From Ferrovibrio sp046297595 (lineage in GTDB: Bacteria; Pseudomonadota; Alphaproteobacteria; Ferrovibrionales; Ferrovibrionaceae): 64,000 bases of DNA. The first letter of the stretch is position 1, and each line of letters starts with the position of its first letter. The notes beneath the pieces are model-generated. The model had not been told where the DNA came from, did not search any database, and worked only from the letters and a program-made list of their open reading frames with translations. The stretch spans positions 62,001 through 126,000 of the forward strand of contig NZ_JBKBHT010000007.1 of the NCBI RefSeq assembly GCF_046297595.1, read 5' to 3'. Below are positions 24,349 through 34,145 of the stretch, in pieces. The position numbers and the translations under genes were made by a program.

Positions 24349-25064
24349 CGCTGGCCTCCCGGGGCATTCATCACCGCATAGGCGGTGTCATCACCTTTCG
24401 GGCGGTCTTCCTTCGGCATTTCGCCCAGAACCGTGTAGTGAATCAGTTCGGCGATGTTCGTGGCATGGTCACCGATACGCTCGATGTTCTTGGCGATGAA
24501 CAGCAGATGCGTGCAGGGCGTGATGGAGCGCGGATCTTCCATCATGTAGGTGAGCAATTCGCGGAACAGGCTGGTGTAAAGGTCATCAACCTCTTCGTCG
24601 CGCGCCCAGACCGCATCCGCCTTGGCGGCGTCGTCGGTGATATAAGCATCCAGCGTGTCCTTGATCAGCGCCTGCACCAGGGCGGCCATACGAGGGATGG
24701 CATGTACCGGCCGCACCAGCGGCGCCTGATTCAGAGCAACCGCGCGCTTGGCGACATTCTTGGCATAATCGCCGATACGCTCGATCTCGGACGAGATGCG
24801 CAGCGCCGCGACGACCACGCGCAGGTCGGCGGCCATCGGCTGCCTGCGGGCAAGCATCTCGATGGCGAAATCATCGACCTGGTTGCGCAGGGCATCGATC
24901 TTGGCGTCACCCTGCACCACTTCCTCGGCCACCTTGCTATCGCGCTTGACGATGGCATCGACCGCGGCAGCCAGCTGGGATTCCGCCAGGCCGCCCATCT
25001 GCACGATCAGGGTCGACAGCTTCTTCAGTTCGTCGTCGTAACGCTGAACGATATGTTGCGGCAT
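24345..25064 (-). CDS. phoU: Phosphate signalling protein PhoU
   Basis: A 239-residue protein of two related three-helix bundles with PhoU metal-binding signatures (RISSEIERIGDYAKN near residue 85 and AKNIERIGDHATNIAE near residue 190). PhoU couples the PstSCAB transporter to the PhoR kinase and keeps the regulon off when phosphate is plentiful. It lies between pstB and phoB, 20 bases after pstB and overlapping phoB, the usual alphaproteobacterial order. Confidence 0.95.
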   Translation of the reverse strand: MPQHIVQRYDDELKKLSTLIVQMGGLAESQLAAAVDAIVKRDSKVAEEVVQGDAKIDALRNQVDDFAIEMLARRQPMAADLRVVVAALRISSEIERIGDYAKNVAKRAVALNQAPLVRPVHAIPRMAALVQALIKDTLDAYITDDAAKADAVWARDEEVDDLYTSLFRELLTYMMEDPRSITPCTHLLFIAKNIERIGDHATNIAELIHYTVLGEMPKEDRPKGDDTAYAVMNAPGGQR

Positions 25065-25084
25065 TTTCTAAATCCTCGTTCTGA

Positions 25085-25915
25085 TCAGCCGAAGCGGCCG
25101 GTAACGTATTCGAGCGTCTTCTGCGACATTGGATCGGTGAATATCTTCTTAGTGTCGCCGTACTCGATCAGCCGACCCAGATACATAAAGGCCGTGTTAT
25201 CGGATACCCGGGCTGCCTGTTGCATGTTGTGCGTAACAATTACGATGGTGTAGAGGCCACGCAATTCGTCGATCAGCTCCTCCACCTTCGCCGTTGCGAT
25301 CGGATCGAGCGCCGAACAGGGCTCATCCATCAGCAGGACTTCCGGATCGCCGGCGATCGCCCGCGCGATACATAACCGCTGCTGCTGCCCGCCGGAGAGC
25401 CCTAATGCGCTGTCATGAAGGCGATCCTTGGCCTCGTTCCAGAGTGCCGCGCCACGCAGGCTGCGTTCTACGGTTTCGTCGAGCAGCGTCTTGTCCCGCA
25501 CGCCATCCACGCGAAGCGGGTAGATAACATTCTCATATATCGTCATTGGGAACGGATTTGGCTTCTGGAACACCATGCCCATGCGCTTGCGTAAGGAAAT
25601 CACGTCTGTTCCAGACGCATAGATGTCCTTACCTTCCAACTCCACTTTTCCGGAGACCGTGAGGTTATCGATCAGGTCGTTCATACGATTGAGCGAGCGC
25701 AGAAGCGTTGACTTTCCGCAGCCGGAAGGACCGATCATAGCTGTGACCAGACCAGCCTCGACATCAAGATTGACATCGTAAAGCGCCTGGCTGGAACCAT
25801 ACCAGAGACAGAAGTTCTTGATGTCCAGTGCGATCCCGTTCTCACCGCGTTTGACATGATAGATCGTTGGATCGAAGCCAACCGCAGGTTTCTTTTCTTC
25901 CAAGGCCATTGCCAT
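25085..25915 (-). CDS. pstB: Phosphate ABC transporter ATPase PstB
   Basis: The 276-residue ATPase powers high-affinity phosphate uptake. Walker A (GPSGCGKS, residues 62-69), a phosphate-specific Q-loop segment (FQKPNPFPMTI), the LSGGQQQR signature and Walker B (VLLMDEPCSALD) are all present. The frame opens earlier, at 25954 inside pstA, but the ATG at 25915 has GGAG at a suitable distance and lies in the short gap after pstA, so it is preferred. Confidence 0.95.
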   Translation of the reverse strand: MAMALEEKKPAVGFDPTIYHVKRGENGIALDIKNFCLWYGSSQALYDVNLDVEAGLVTAMIGPSGCGKSTLLRSLNRMNDLIDNLTVSGKVELEGKDIYASGTDVISLRKRMGMVFQKPNPFPMTIYENVIYPLRVDGVRDKTLLDETVERSLRGAALWNEAKDRLHDSALGLSGGQQQRLCIARAIAGDPEVLLMDEPCSALDPIATAKVEELIDELRGLYTIVIVTHNMQQAARVSDNTAFMYLGRLIEYGDTKKIFTDPMSQKTLEYVTGRFG

Positions 25916-25934
25916 AACTTCTTCTCCGGGGATC

Positions 25935-27671
25935 TTAGAACTGGCTGCCGGCAAACTTCCGGCGCAAACGATTGCGGATAACGATGGCGCCGATATTCAT
26001 CGCCGCGATCAAGGCAATCAGCAACATCGTGGTAACGAACACCATTGGCTTTCCTGCTTCGGAATTGCGCGACTGGAAACCAACATCATAAATATGAAAG
26101 CCCAGATGCATGAAACTGCGTTCCAGATGGATGAACGGGAAGAACCCGTCGATCGGCAACTCCGGCGCCAGCTTCACCACACCAACCAGCATCAATGGCG
26201 CCACTTCACCTGCACCACGGGCCATCGCCAGAATGAGTCCCGTCATGATGCCAGGCATCGCCCGGGGCAGGACGATGCTGCGGATCGTCTGCCACTTTGA
26301 GGCGCCACAGGCAAGCGAGCCCTCGCGCATCGACCGGGGCACCGCGGCCAAGGCCTCCTCAGTCGCCACGATGACAACCGGCACTGTCAGGATTGCCAAA
26401 GTCAGCGAGGACCACAAAAGTCCGCCAGTTCCGAAGGTGGGACTCGGTAGGCGTTCAGGGAAGAACAGCTGGTCAATCGACCCACCAAGGATATAAGCAA
26501 AAAAGCCGAGGCCGAAAACGCCATAGACGATGGAGGGCACGCCGGCGAGGTTGTTGACCGAGATGCGTACGATAGATACCAGACGGCCTTGCTTGGCATA
26601 TTCACGCAGATACAGAGCCGTGATCACGCCGAACGGGGCAACAAAAACCACCAGCAGGAGCGTCATGGTGAAAGTGCCGAAGATCGCCGGCAGCACACCG
26701 CCCTCGGTATTGGCCTCACGCGGCTCGTCGGACAGGAATTCCCACCAGCGCGAAAGGTAGATTCCCATCTTTTCCGGCCAGGAGATATCGTTTGCGGCGT
26801 ACATCCGAACAATGGTGGACAGATTGGCGGTTTTTTCCTGGCCGCCGATTTCTACCAACGCAATCTGCACTTTTGCATCCTCGGCTCGGATCACCTGAGC
26901 CTCGGCTGAAAGTTCTTCATACTGTTTCTTGAGTGCAACCTCCCGGCTTGCCGCTTCGTTGCGCGCCTCACGATACTCGGCGCTGCCATCCCCATAGCGA
27001 AGGAAAGCGCGCCTGACCGCCAGCCGATCGGCATCGATGCGGTGGTTGACCTCGCCGATCAGGCTGCGCTCGATGTAGAGGATTCTCTCGCGGCGCTGGC
27101 GCGCGGCATCATGGAGTTGTGTCAGCTCGGCATCGGATAAGGTGGCGCCATCTAGCTCACGGCCATCAATGCGGACAGATTTGATACGACCGAGAAATAC
27201 ACCCCACTCGACACGTTCGAAGAGGCGCAAATCATTCGGTCGCTCGGTTCTCACGACGTCGTAATCGGGAACCCAGCGGAAATCCTCGTTATAAACGTCG
27301 TAGTTGCCGGTACGGTACAGCGTTCGAACCGCGAATCCCTCATCCGCACGAACTTTGGCCTGGCTGGCCGGATCAAGCGTTCGCAGCTGCTCGGCGCCAA
27401 GGCGAAAGTCTTCGCGTCGGGTTGGCTCACCCACCACCTGCGTGCCGTCTTTGAGTACAACCAACTGGATCGGCTTGGGCCAAAAAGTGATGGCTCCATT
27501 CCAGAAAACCAGCAGCAGAAAGCCGGTAATCATCAGGACGCCAAGCGAAAGAGCGCCACCCAGACCCCAAAGGAAAGGTTCGCCGATCGCCTTTACGTTG
27601 GTGTGGCGAGAGCGCCGCGCCACCGGAAGAGCCGCAGCCTTTTCCATGTCGATAGCTTGATTGATCGTCAT
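25935..27671 (-). CDS. pstA: Phosphate ABC transporter permease PstA with large periplasmic insertion
   Basis: A 578-residue permease, about twice the size of E. coli PstA. After one N-terminal helix (about residues 34-57) there is a periplasmic region of some 270 residues rich in charged helices that may form a coiled coil (about 185-280). The standard permease domain follows, with the EAL-type loop (ACGASKWQTIRSIVLPRAMPG, near residue 460). Long forms of this type are common in alphaproteobacteria. Together with PstC it forms the phosphate channel. Confidence 0.92.
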   Translation of the reverse strand: MTINQAIDMEKAAALPVARRSRHTNVKAIGEPFLWGLGGALSLGVLMITGFLLLVFWNGAITFWPKPIQLVVLKDGTQVVGEPTRREDFRLGAEQLRTLDPASQAKVRADEGFAVRTLYRTGNYDVYNEDFRWVPDYDVVRTERPNDLRLFERVEWGVFLGRIKSVRIDGRELDGATLSDAELTQLHDAARQRRERILYIERSLIGEVNHRIDADRLAVRRAFLRYGDGSAEYREARNEAASREVALKKQYEELSAEAQVIRAEDAKVQIALVEIGGQEKTANLSTIVRMYAANDISWPEKMGIYLSRWWEFLSDEPREANTEGGVLPAIFGTFTMTLLLVVFVAPFGVITALYLREYAKQGRLVSIVRISVNNLAGVPSIVYGVFGLGFFAYILGGSIDQLFFPERLPSPTFGTGGLLWSSLTLAILTVPVVIVATEEALAAVPRSMREGSLACGASKWQTIRSIVLPRAMPGIMTGLILAMARGAGEVAPLMLVGVVKLAPELPIDGFFPFIHLERSFMHLGFHIYDVGFQSRNSEAGKPMVFVTTMLLIALIAAMNIGAIVIRNRLRRKFAGSQF

Positions 27672-27681
27672 GATGAGGGCC

Positions 27682-30306
27682 TCAGAGCTGTGCGGCGCGC
27701 TTGCGGAAGCGCTGACGGATAATTTCTGCGAGTGTGTTTACAACAAAGGTCATGATGAAAAGCACCAAAGCAGCAAGGAAGAGCATGCGATAGAGTGAGT
27801 CGTCACGCACAGCTTCGGGCAACTCGACGGCAATATTCGCCGAGAGGGCGCGCAGACCGTTGAACAGATTCCATTCCAGAATCGGGGTGTTGCCGGCCGC
27901 CATGACCACGATCATGGTTTCACCAACCGCCCGGCCCATACCGATCATGATGGCCGCGAAGACGCCGCTCATCGCCGTGGGCAGGATCACCGATATCGAG
28001 GTCTGCCAGGGCGTGGCGCCGCAGGCAAGACTGGCGGCACGGAGATGCTCCGGAACCGCATTCATCGCATCTTCGGCAATGGTGTAGATGATGGGTATGA
28101 CGGCAAAAGCCATGGCAAAACTGACCACGAGCGTGTTGCGCTGGACATAGGTATCGACGAAACCACCGCGCAAATCGAAGCCGATGGCTCCCAGCAGGCT
28201 GGCGACAATGTAAGCCGTAAAGCCGGCCAGCACGAGCTGAATCAATCCACGCAGCAAATCCACGCCTCCAGCCTGAACGGCGGGCAGGGATGCCATAATC
28301 TTGCCCAACCTTTCATCGCCATACCGACGCATGAGCATAACAATTGCCGTCAAGCTGAGCGGGAACAAGATCATGGCTAAAAACGGCGTGCCGCTGCCAA
28401 TCGACCCGTTTGCCCACTGGCGGAGATCGCCAGCAAAGAAGATGGATTCAAAGGTCGGGCTCGCCTGTACCGTCAGCCACATCGCAAAGGCGATCACCAG
28501 GAAGAAAAGCGCGAACTTCGGAAGGCCCTCCAACCGCAACGCAGTGTCTCTCGGCAGAAGTTGCCAAAGATAGGCAGCCAAAAGCAGCGCAACCGGGACG
28601 AACAGGAATGCTAGTATGACGGCGGAAATCCACACCTCGACAAAGGGCGCCAGGATCAGCGCAGCAATGAAGCCCAGCACCACTGACGGCAACGAGGCCA
28701 TCATTTCCATAACCGGCTTTACCGTGGCCCGCACAGATTTGTGAACGAACTCCGACGTGTAGATTGCGGCAAACAGGGCGAGCGGCACCGCAAACAGCAT
28801 GGTGTACAGCGTTGCTTTGATCGTGCCGAAAATCAGCGGTACCAGGGAGAATTTCGGCTCGAAGCTGTCCGTGCCCGACGATGATTGCCAAGTATAGGTC
28901 GGCTGCGGATACCCCTCATACCAGATCTTGCCGAAGATCGAAGCCCAGGTGGTTTCAGGGTGCGGAATTCTGACCCGCCACAGCGCGCCCTTGCTGCCCG
29001 AGAGAGCCAACACAGCATCGTCGCGCGGGGTCAGAACGATATCGTCCGGCGTTGCGCCCAGCGCCGCTCTGACCAGAACCTGTTCGCTTGTGGAATGGCG
29101 GATCCAGACGTTGCCATCCGCATCCGCCGTGGCGAAGCTCTTGCCGCGCTGACTCTGGCTCACCGCCACTACAGCCGATTTGTGCCGCTCCAGTGTGTGC
29201 GCACGCACCATCTTGTAGCGATCCGTCGTATCGGCGTCCGCCCGCTCGAGTCGGAAATACACATTGACCGAGCCATCACTGCCGCCAGCAATAATCGACT
29301 GTTCGCCGATCAGGAATGCGAAGACCCGCAACTCGGTATTGCCATCTGTGAGTTTGGCGGTCTCAGCCAGAACCGGCTTTCTGAAATCCCGCACATCGTA
29401 GCGGAATACGCGACCTGAGAGGTCCGCGATATAGACCTGATCGGCCTTGTCCGTCATCAGCACATCGCGCACCGAAACACCCGCTGGCAACGACGGCAAC
29501 GTAGTGGAATTGACCGTGGTCGTGGCCCTGCGGGTGAGCATATTGAGGCGGCTCTCCGCGATGCTGAGCTTGGCCTCGCCATTCTTATCGACCGTCACAA
29601 AAGCGCGAGTTGACCTCTCGACCGTGCCGCCTACCCGATAGTCTACGGCGACGATAGGTGCTTTCGCCTCGGAAATCTGCTGCGGCTCATCAAGCTGCGC
29701 ATCGATCGTAATGCGTCGGACCTGATTCCCAGGCACAACGTCGAACAGCGCGGTGCCGTCTGTAGACGCGGTTTCACCCAGACTGCGAACTGTAGCCGGA
29801 ACTTGATCGCGCGGCAGGACCGACACGCCAAAGCCCAGCCTGGCGAACTGGATTGAGCCGTCTTCAAATCCGAAAATGATATTTCTGCCGTCGATGGTGG
29901 CCGCGACCGTCGAAACGACGCGCCCCCCGAAATCGAAGGTCGGTGCGGTCAGGCGCTGCCCGCTGGCCGTATGGGAGGCAACAATTTCTCCCGAATTCTT
30001 CACCTGCACAACTATTGAGCGATATTCATCCATGCGGGTGAGCAGCACTTGCCCCGGAACAGTTGGCAGGCTGATCTCGCGCCGCTCTTCAATACTGCCG
30101 CCGGTGAACAAGGGAACGACCACTTCGGCAAGAAAGGCCATGATGCCGAAAACGGCCAGGATGACCAAAATGCCGCCGACGGAGATGATCCAGTCTGCGG
30201 CCTTGTCGATGATAATGACGCTCTTTCGCGTGGAACGATTGCGGCGCCTGCGCGGGATAACCCCGGACTGCTCGTTCTGGTTTTCGGGGAGGGCGGCGTC
30301 GCTCAT
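27682..30306 (-). CDS. pstC: Phosphate ABC transporter permease PstC with periplasmic propeller-like domain
   Basis: This 874-residue permease has a cytoplasmic basic start, one helix (about residues 35-60), a periplasmic domain of about 400 residues with repeating beta-rich blocks like a WD/propeller fold (for example GRVFRYDVRDF, GSDGSVNVYF, DADGNVWIRH), and a C-terminal permease domain with its loop (LACGATPWQTSISVILPTAMSG). It lies 10 bases ahead of pstA. A strong hairpin separates it from pstS, so it may be expressed below the level of the binding protein. Confidence 0.92.
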   Translation of the reverse strand: MSDAALPENQNEQSGVIPRRRRNRSTRKSVIIIDKAADWIISVGGILVILAVFGIMAFLAEVVVPLFTGGSIEERREISLPTVPGQVLLTRMDEYRSIVVQVKNSGEIVASHTASGQRLTAPTFDFGGRVVSTVAATIDGRNIIFGFEDGSIQFARLGFGVSVLPRDQVPATVRSLGETASTDGTALFDVVPGNQVRRITIDAQLDEPQQISEAKAPIVAVDYRVGGTVERSTRAFVTVDKNGEAKLSIAESRLNMLTRRATTTVNSTTLPSLPAGVSVRDVLMTDKADQVYIADLSGRVFRYDVRDFRKPVLAETAKLTDGNTELRVFAFLIGEQSIIAGGSDGSVNVYFRLERADADTTDRYKMVRAHTLERHKSAVVAVSQSQRGKSFATADADGNVWIRHSTSEQVLVRAALGATPDDIVLTPRDDAVLALSGSKGALWRVRIPHPETTWASIFGKIWYEGYPQPTYTWQSSSGTDSFEPKFSLVPLIFGTIKATLYTMLFAVPLALFAAIYTSEFVHKSVRATVKPVMEMMASLPSVVLGFIAALILAPFVEVWISAVILAFLFVPVALLLAAYLWQLLPRDTALRLEGLPKFALFFLVIAFAMWLTVQASPTFESIFFAGDLRQWANGSIGSGTPFLAMILFPLSLTAIVMLMRRYGDERLGKIMASLPAVQAGGVDLLRGLIQLVLAGFTAYIVASLLGAIGFDLRGGFVDTYVQRNTLVVSFAMAFAVIPIIYTIAEDAMNAVPEHLRAASLACGATPWQTSISVILPTAMSGVFAAIMIGMGRAVGETMIVVMAAGNTPILEWNLFNGLRALSANIAVELPEAVRDDSLYRMLFLAALVLFIMTFVVNTLAEIIRQRFRKRAAQL

Positions 30307-30352
30307 GAGCAGTGTTCCGGCGATAAGAAACGATAAAACGAAACAAAATAAA

Positions 30353-30382
30353 TGGTGCAGCGGGAATGACCCCGCTGCACCA
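30353..30382 (-). terminator. Hairpin/partial terminator between pstS and pstC
   Basis: A perfect 12-base-pair stem (30353-30364 with 30371-30382) and a six-base loop lie just after the pstS stop. On the minus strand the stem is followed by TTTATTTTGTTTC, a plausible terminator tail. In ABC operons such hairpins stabilise the binding-protein message or reduce transcription into the permease genes. Confidence 0.8.
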
Positions 30383-30389
30383 TCATCAG

Positions 30390-31379
30390 TTAGTTCATCA
30401 ACTTCATCACTTTGAGGTCTTCATCAGCGATGGCATTCACGATCGGGAAGTAGCCATCCTTGACCACGGCCTGCTGGCCCTGCTTCGAATAGATGAACTT
30501 GATGAATTCGGCGCGGGCCGGATCCATCTTCTCGTTCGGGTTGGCGTTGACGTAGATGTAGAGGAAGCGCGACAGCGGATAGTCGCCGGAATATGCGTTT
30601 TCCGGAGTCGCATCGAAGCACTTGTCGCCTTCCTTGGCGGACAGCGGCACGGTGCGCACGTCGGCGGTCTTGTAGCCAACGCCCGAATAGCCGATGGCGA
30701 ACTTGTCGGAAGCCACGCCCTGCACCACGGTCGACGAACCGGGCTGCTCCTTCACGGCATCCTTGTAGTCGCCGTTGAACAGCGCGACTTCCTTGTAATA
30801 GCCGTAGGTGCCAGAGGCCGAGTTACGGCCATAGAGCGAGATCGGCTTGCCAGCCCACTCGCCGGCCACACCGACATCAGTCCAGTTGGTGACATCCTTG
30901 GCATAACCGCCCTTGCGGGTCTTGGAGAAGATCGCATCGACCTGCTGCATGCTCAGGCACTTGATCGGGTTGTCCTTGTGGACGAACACGGCCAGCGCGT
31001 CGACAGCGCCGCGAATCAGGGTCGGCTTATAGCCATACTTCTTTTCGAAGGCGTCGATCTCGGCGCCCTTCATCGGACGCGACATCGGACCGAACTGGGC
31101 CGTACCGGCAACCAGCGCCGGCGGAGCGGTCGACGAACCCTTGCCCTCGATCTCGATCTTCACATTCGGATAGGTGCCCTTAAAGCCTTCGGCCCAGAGG
31201 GTCATCAGGTTGTTCAGGGTGTCCGAGCCGATCGACTTGATGCTGCCCGACACGCCGCTCACCGGCTTGTAGTCCTTCAGAGCCGGGTCCAGAGCCACCT
31301 GGGCGGAAGCCTGCGAAGTGAAGCCGAAGGCGGTGGTCGCCATCAGGCTCGCGATAAGAAGTGCCTTCTTGGTCACGGT
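30390..31379 (-). CDS. pstS: Periplasmic phosphate-binding protein PstS
   Basis: The 329-residue protein (from the GTG start) has a signal peptide cleaved after ASA. Phosphate-binding loops are recognisable: GSDTLNNLM near the mature N-terminus, then GSSTAPPAL and NSASGTYGYY in the body. The GTG at 31379 has TGAGG six bases upstream; an ATG three codons earlier (31388) lacks a good site. It is first in the pst operon, and candidate Pho boxes lie about 115-140 bases upstream. Confidence 0.95.
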   Translation of the reverse strand, partial: TVTKKALLIASLMATTAFGFTSQASAQVALDPALKDYKPVSGVSGSIKSIGSDTLNNLMTLWAEGFKGTYPNVKIEIEGKGSSTAPPALVAGTAQFGPMSRPMKGAEIDAFEKKYGYKPTLIRGAVDALAVFVHKDNPIKCLSMQQVDAIFSKTRKGGYAKDVTNWTDVGVAGEWAGKPISLYGRNSASGTYGYYKEVALFNGDYKDAVKEQPGSSTVVQGVASDKFAIGYSGVGYKTADVRTVPLSAKEGDKCFDATPENAYSGDYPLSRFLYIYVNANPNEKMDPARAEFIKFIYSKQGQQAVVKDGYFPIVNAIADEDLKVMKLMN

Positions 31380-31492
31380 GTACCTCATTTTTGTTTCAGT
31401 GACGCGCCATTGCGCGGCGGGATCGACCGTCAAACTGAATGATTTCGTCCCGACGATCGGTGCGGACCCTACCCATCGGCATTTGCATATAT

Positions 31493-31521
31493 GTGACATG
31501 TAGTTTGCCGTTTTATGACAA
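31493..31521 (-). promoter_or_regulatory. Candidate Pho box upstream of pstS
   Basis: On the minus strand TTGTCAT is followed by ATGTCAC with start points exactly 22 bases apart, two turns of the 11-base PhoB repeat. A further GGTCAT lies just upstream of the first. The middle half site is poor. The site sits about 115 bases ahead of the pstS start. Confidence 0.55.
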
Positions 31522-31586
31522 TGACCGCTGGCGCAAACGTCTAGATGGTTGGATTAACAGGAGGCGCGTTAAGTTGTTGAAAATAA

Positions 31587-31613
31587 TAAAAAAGGCGGGA
31601 AATCCCGCCTTTT
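31587..31613 (-). terminator. Rho-independent terminator of the small lipoprotein gene
   Basis: The inverted repeat AGGCGGGA-AA-TCCCGCCT is followed on the minus strand by TTTTTTATTATT, a textbook terminator. It begins about 22 bases after the stop of the lipoprotein gene. Confidence 0.88.
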
Positions 31614-31635
31614 CACTGGATTGATCCAGATTCAG

Positions 31636-31908
31636 TCACTTCGCCTTGAGGTAGTCCTCGATGACCTTGCCGTCATTTGATTTGATCGTCATGCCGTTCG
31701 GGCCTTCACCGATTCTGGTGACAACCACCTTGGGCTCCTGATTCTTCGACACCAGGTCGATTTCTTTGTCGCCGGACTTCAGCACCCAGAGACGACCGTC
31801 ATGGACGTGGGTATAGAAGCCAGGCTTGGCATAGGACGAACCGCCTGAGGCACAGGCAGCGACCGCCCCCATCATAACCAGTGCAGCCGCGATATTCATG
31901 AAACGCAT
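31636..31908 (-). CDS. Small lipoprotein
   Basis: A 90-residue protein with a lipoprotein signal ending VAAC (Cys19), followed by a glycine/serine linker and a small beta-rich domain of about 65 residues. It is probably anchored in the outer membrane. It is monocistronic, with its own terminator, and lies upstream of pstS in the same orientation but outside the operon. GGGGTGTCCC precedes the ATG. The family is not recognised. Confidence 0.8.
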   Translation of the reverse strand: MRFMNIAAALVMMGAVAACASGGSSYAKPGFYTHVHDGRLWVLKSGDKEIDLVSKNQEPKVVVTRIGEGPNGMTIKSNDGKVIEDYLKAK

Positions 31909-32175
31909 GGGACACCCCTTCGAGCTTTGTTTTTATGCAGAGCCTTAATCCCGGAGAACAATGTCGATGGGATGTCAGTTTGATGAAGCTTCGATGAATG
32001 GAGCGCACGCGTTATGGTGGTCGCGGCGTGACTCGCAGGTTCCGACCTATCCCGTCTTATCTTTAAAAGGGCCCTGGGCATATTCCGACCCGATGACTGG
32101 GCAAAGCCAAGTCTGGCCTCAAAAAATAGGAAGGACCGTTGATTCTTTTTCGCGATAAGCCTGTCGGAGCAGCAT

Positions 32176-33225
32176 ATGAGTAGTCCTGATCCTGACGTGA
32201 TCGTTATCGGCGCCGGCCAGGCCGGACTGGCCGTGGCATACTACCTCCGCCGTACCGCGTTAAATTATCTGCTCCTGGACGCTGGCGAGGCTGCTGGTGG
32301 GGCGTGGGCCCATACTTGGGACTCTTTGCGGCTCTTCTCGCCTGCAGCCTATAGTTCGCTCCCAGGCTGGCAGATGCCACCCAGTCAATTTGAAGGCTAT
32401 CCGTCGCGCAAGGAGGTCATCGACTACCTTGCCCGATACGAACAGCGTTACGACGTCCCAATTAGCCGAAATTGGAAGGTTAAAAGCGTAACGCGAGAAG
32501 GCGACTACCTCCGTGTTGGGCGGGCCGATGGCACCAGCCTGAATGCCCGCGCGGTCGTCAGCGCCACCGGCACGTGGTCCGCGCCCTTCACACCAGACTA
32601 TTCGGGTCGGAACATCTTTAAGGGTGTGCAGCTTCACTCGGCGCACTATCGGAATCCCCAGCCCTTTGTTGACAAGCGCGTACTGGTTGTGGGCGGTGGC
32701 AATAGTGGGGCACAGATTCTGGCAGAGCTAAGCGAGGTTGCCCGAACGATCTGGGTGACGGTGAAGGAACCGGTATTTCTACCGGATGAAATCGACGGTC
32801 GCATCCTCTTTGAACGCGCAAGCGCCCGTGCTCTGGGTAACGCCGACGCAACCGCAAACACGACCCTTGGCGACATAGTCATGCTGCCGTCGGTGAAGAA
32901 AGCTCGTGATCGGGGTGCACTCACATCGGCCCGTCCTTTCGACAGATTTACGGAGTCTGGTGTCGTTTGGAAAGATGGCTCGGCAAGCGTCGTGGACGCT
33001 GTGCTCTGGTGCACGGGGTTCCGACCTGCGACCCATCATCTTAAACCGCTTGGACTCGTTGAAGCGGACGGACGCATTGAGGTGATCGATCAACAGGCCA
33101 AAAACGAACCACGCCTCTGGCTTGCTGGATACGGAAATTGGACGGGTGCTGCTTCAGCCACACTTTTGGGTGCCAGCAGGACTGCTCGCGCATTCGTGCC
33201 ACGCCTCGCGAAAAGCTTGTTATAG
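32176..33225 (+). CDS. ArsO-like NAD(P)H-dependent flavin monooxygenase
   Basis: This 349-residue flavoprotein has an FAD-binding Rossmann motif (IGAGQAGLAVAYYLRR, about residues 10-26), an NAD(P)-binding motif (VVGGGNSGAQ, near residue 175) and the late ATG-like WCTGFRPAT segment. The WDSLRLFSPAAYSSLPGW stretch is typical of the ArsO group linked to arsenic resistance. GGAG ten bases before the ATG supports the start. No ars genes are nearby; instead it is flanked by phosphate and phosphonate uptake genes. The substrate is unknown, and the ArsO label is by resemblance. Confidence 0.75.
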   Translation: MSSPDPDVIVIGAGQAGLAVAYYLRRTALNYLLLDAGEAAGGAWAHTWDSLRLFSPAAYSSLPGWQMPPSQFEGYPSRKEVIDYLARYEQRYDVPISRNWKVKSVTREGDYLRVGRADGTSLNARAVVSATGTWSAPFTPDYSGRNIFKGVQLHSAHYRNPQPFVDKRVLVVGGGNSGAQILAELSEVARTIWVTVKEPVFLPDEIDGRILFERASARALGNADATANTTLGDIVMLPSVKKARDRGALTSARPFDRFTESGVVWKDGSASVVDAVLWCTGFRPATHHLKPLGLVEADGRIEVIDQQAKNEPRLWLAGYGNWTGAASATLLGASRTARAFVPRLAKSLL

Positions 33226-33251
33226 CCGGCAAAGAAGGCGGAAAGGCTCGT

Positions 33252-34145
33252 TCACACCGCCAGCGGAGTAGCCTCGGGTAAATCCCGCTCCGCACGCCCG
33301 GCGATCAGACGGCGGCGCAGGAACTGTGACAAGGCATCGATCAGCGCCACCGCGCCAATGACCAGGATGATAATCAGGCTGGCCTCGCCGAACTCATACA
33401 CCCGCAGGCGGTCGGCCAGCTGATAGCCGATACCGCCGGCGCCGACGATCCCGAGGATCGTTGCCGAGCGGGTATTGGATTCCCACATATAGAGCGTCGC
33501 CGACAGCATATTCGGCAGAACCTGCGGCAGAATTCCGAATCGAACGCCATCCAGCCAACTACCGCCTGAAGCGCGAATGCCCTCCACGGGGCCCTTGCTG
33601 CTGTTGTCAAAGGCCTCTGAATACAGCTTCGACAGGGTGCCGAGGTCGACGAGGGCGATGGCCAGAATACCGGCTAGCGGACCCAGACCGATGGCGCGTA
33701 CAAAAATAAGCGCCCAGATCAGGTGATCGAGTGAACGCAGCGAGTCGGAGAACCGCCGGAAGCCGAATTGCAGGATACGCACCGGCAGCGTGATGCGGGA
33801 ACATAGCATGGCCAGCGGAATGGCAAAAACCGCGCCGAGCAGGGTTCCCAGAAAGGCCATCGAGACGGTTTCGAGCAGAGCCCAAAGGAATTCAGGCAGA
33901 TACTGGAAGCCCGAGGGGACCAGCATCATGGCCAGGGCGCCGCCGAGCTTGGGCAAGCCTACGAAAAATTTCGGACCAATGAGTTCGCAAATCCAGGCGG
34001 CATACAGCAGGACCACTATCGTCGCACCCCAGATCAGTACGCGCCGTGTAGCGCGTCCCCGTGGCGCGGCAATCGCCGCGGCTATCCTGACCTGACGATC
34101 TTCATCCGAGGCTATTCTGGCAGTTGAATATGCTTCCATGATCAT
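33252..34145 (-). CDS. phnE: Phosphonate ABC transporter permease PhnE (second copy)
   Basis: A 297-residue permease with about six membrane helices and the PhnE signature GILPQVLPNMLSATLYMWESNTRSA, here seen as separate parts around residue 215, then GIVGAGGIGYQL. The ATG at 34145 overlaps the stop of the upstream permease (ATGA), so the two are translationally coupled and likely form a heterodimer. It is the last gene of the minus-strand phnCDEE operon. Confidence 0.9.
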   Translation of the reverse strand: MIMEAYSTARIASDEDRQVRIAAAIAAPRGRATRRVLIWGATIVVLLYAAWICELIGPKFFVGLPKLGGALAMMLVPSGFQYLPEFLWALLETVSMAFLGTLLGAVFAIPLAMLCSRITLPVRILQFGFRRFSDSLRSLDHLIWALIFVRAIGLGPLAGILAIALVDLGTLSKLYSEAFDNSSKGPVEGIRASGGSWLDGVRFGILPQVLPNMLSATLYMWESNTRSATILGIVGAGGIGYQLADRLRVYEFGEASLIIILVIGAVALIDALSQFLRRRLIAGRAERDLPEATPLAV

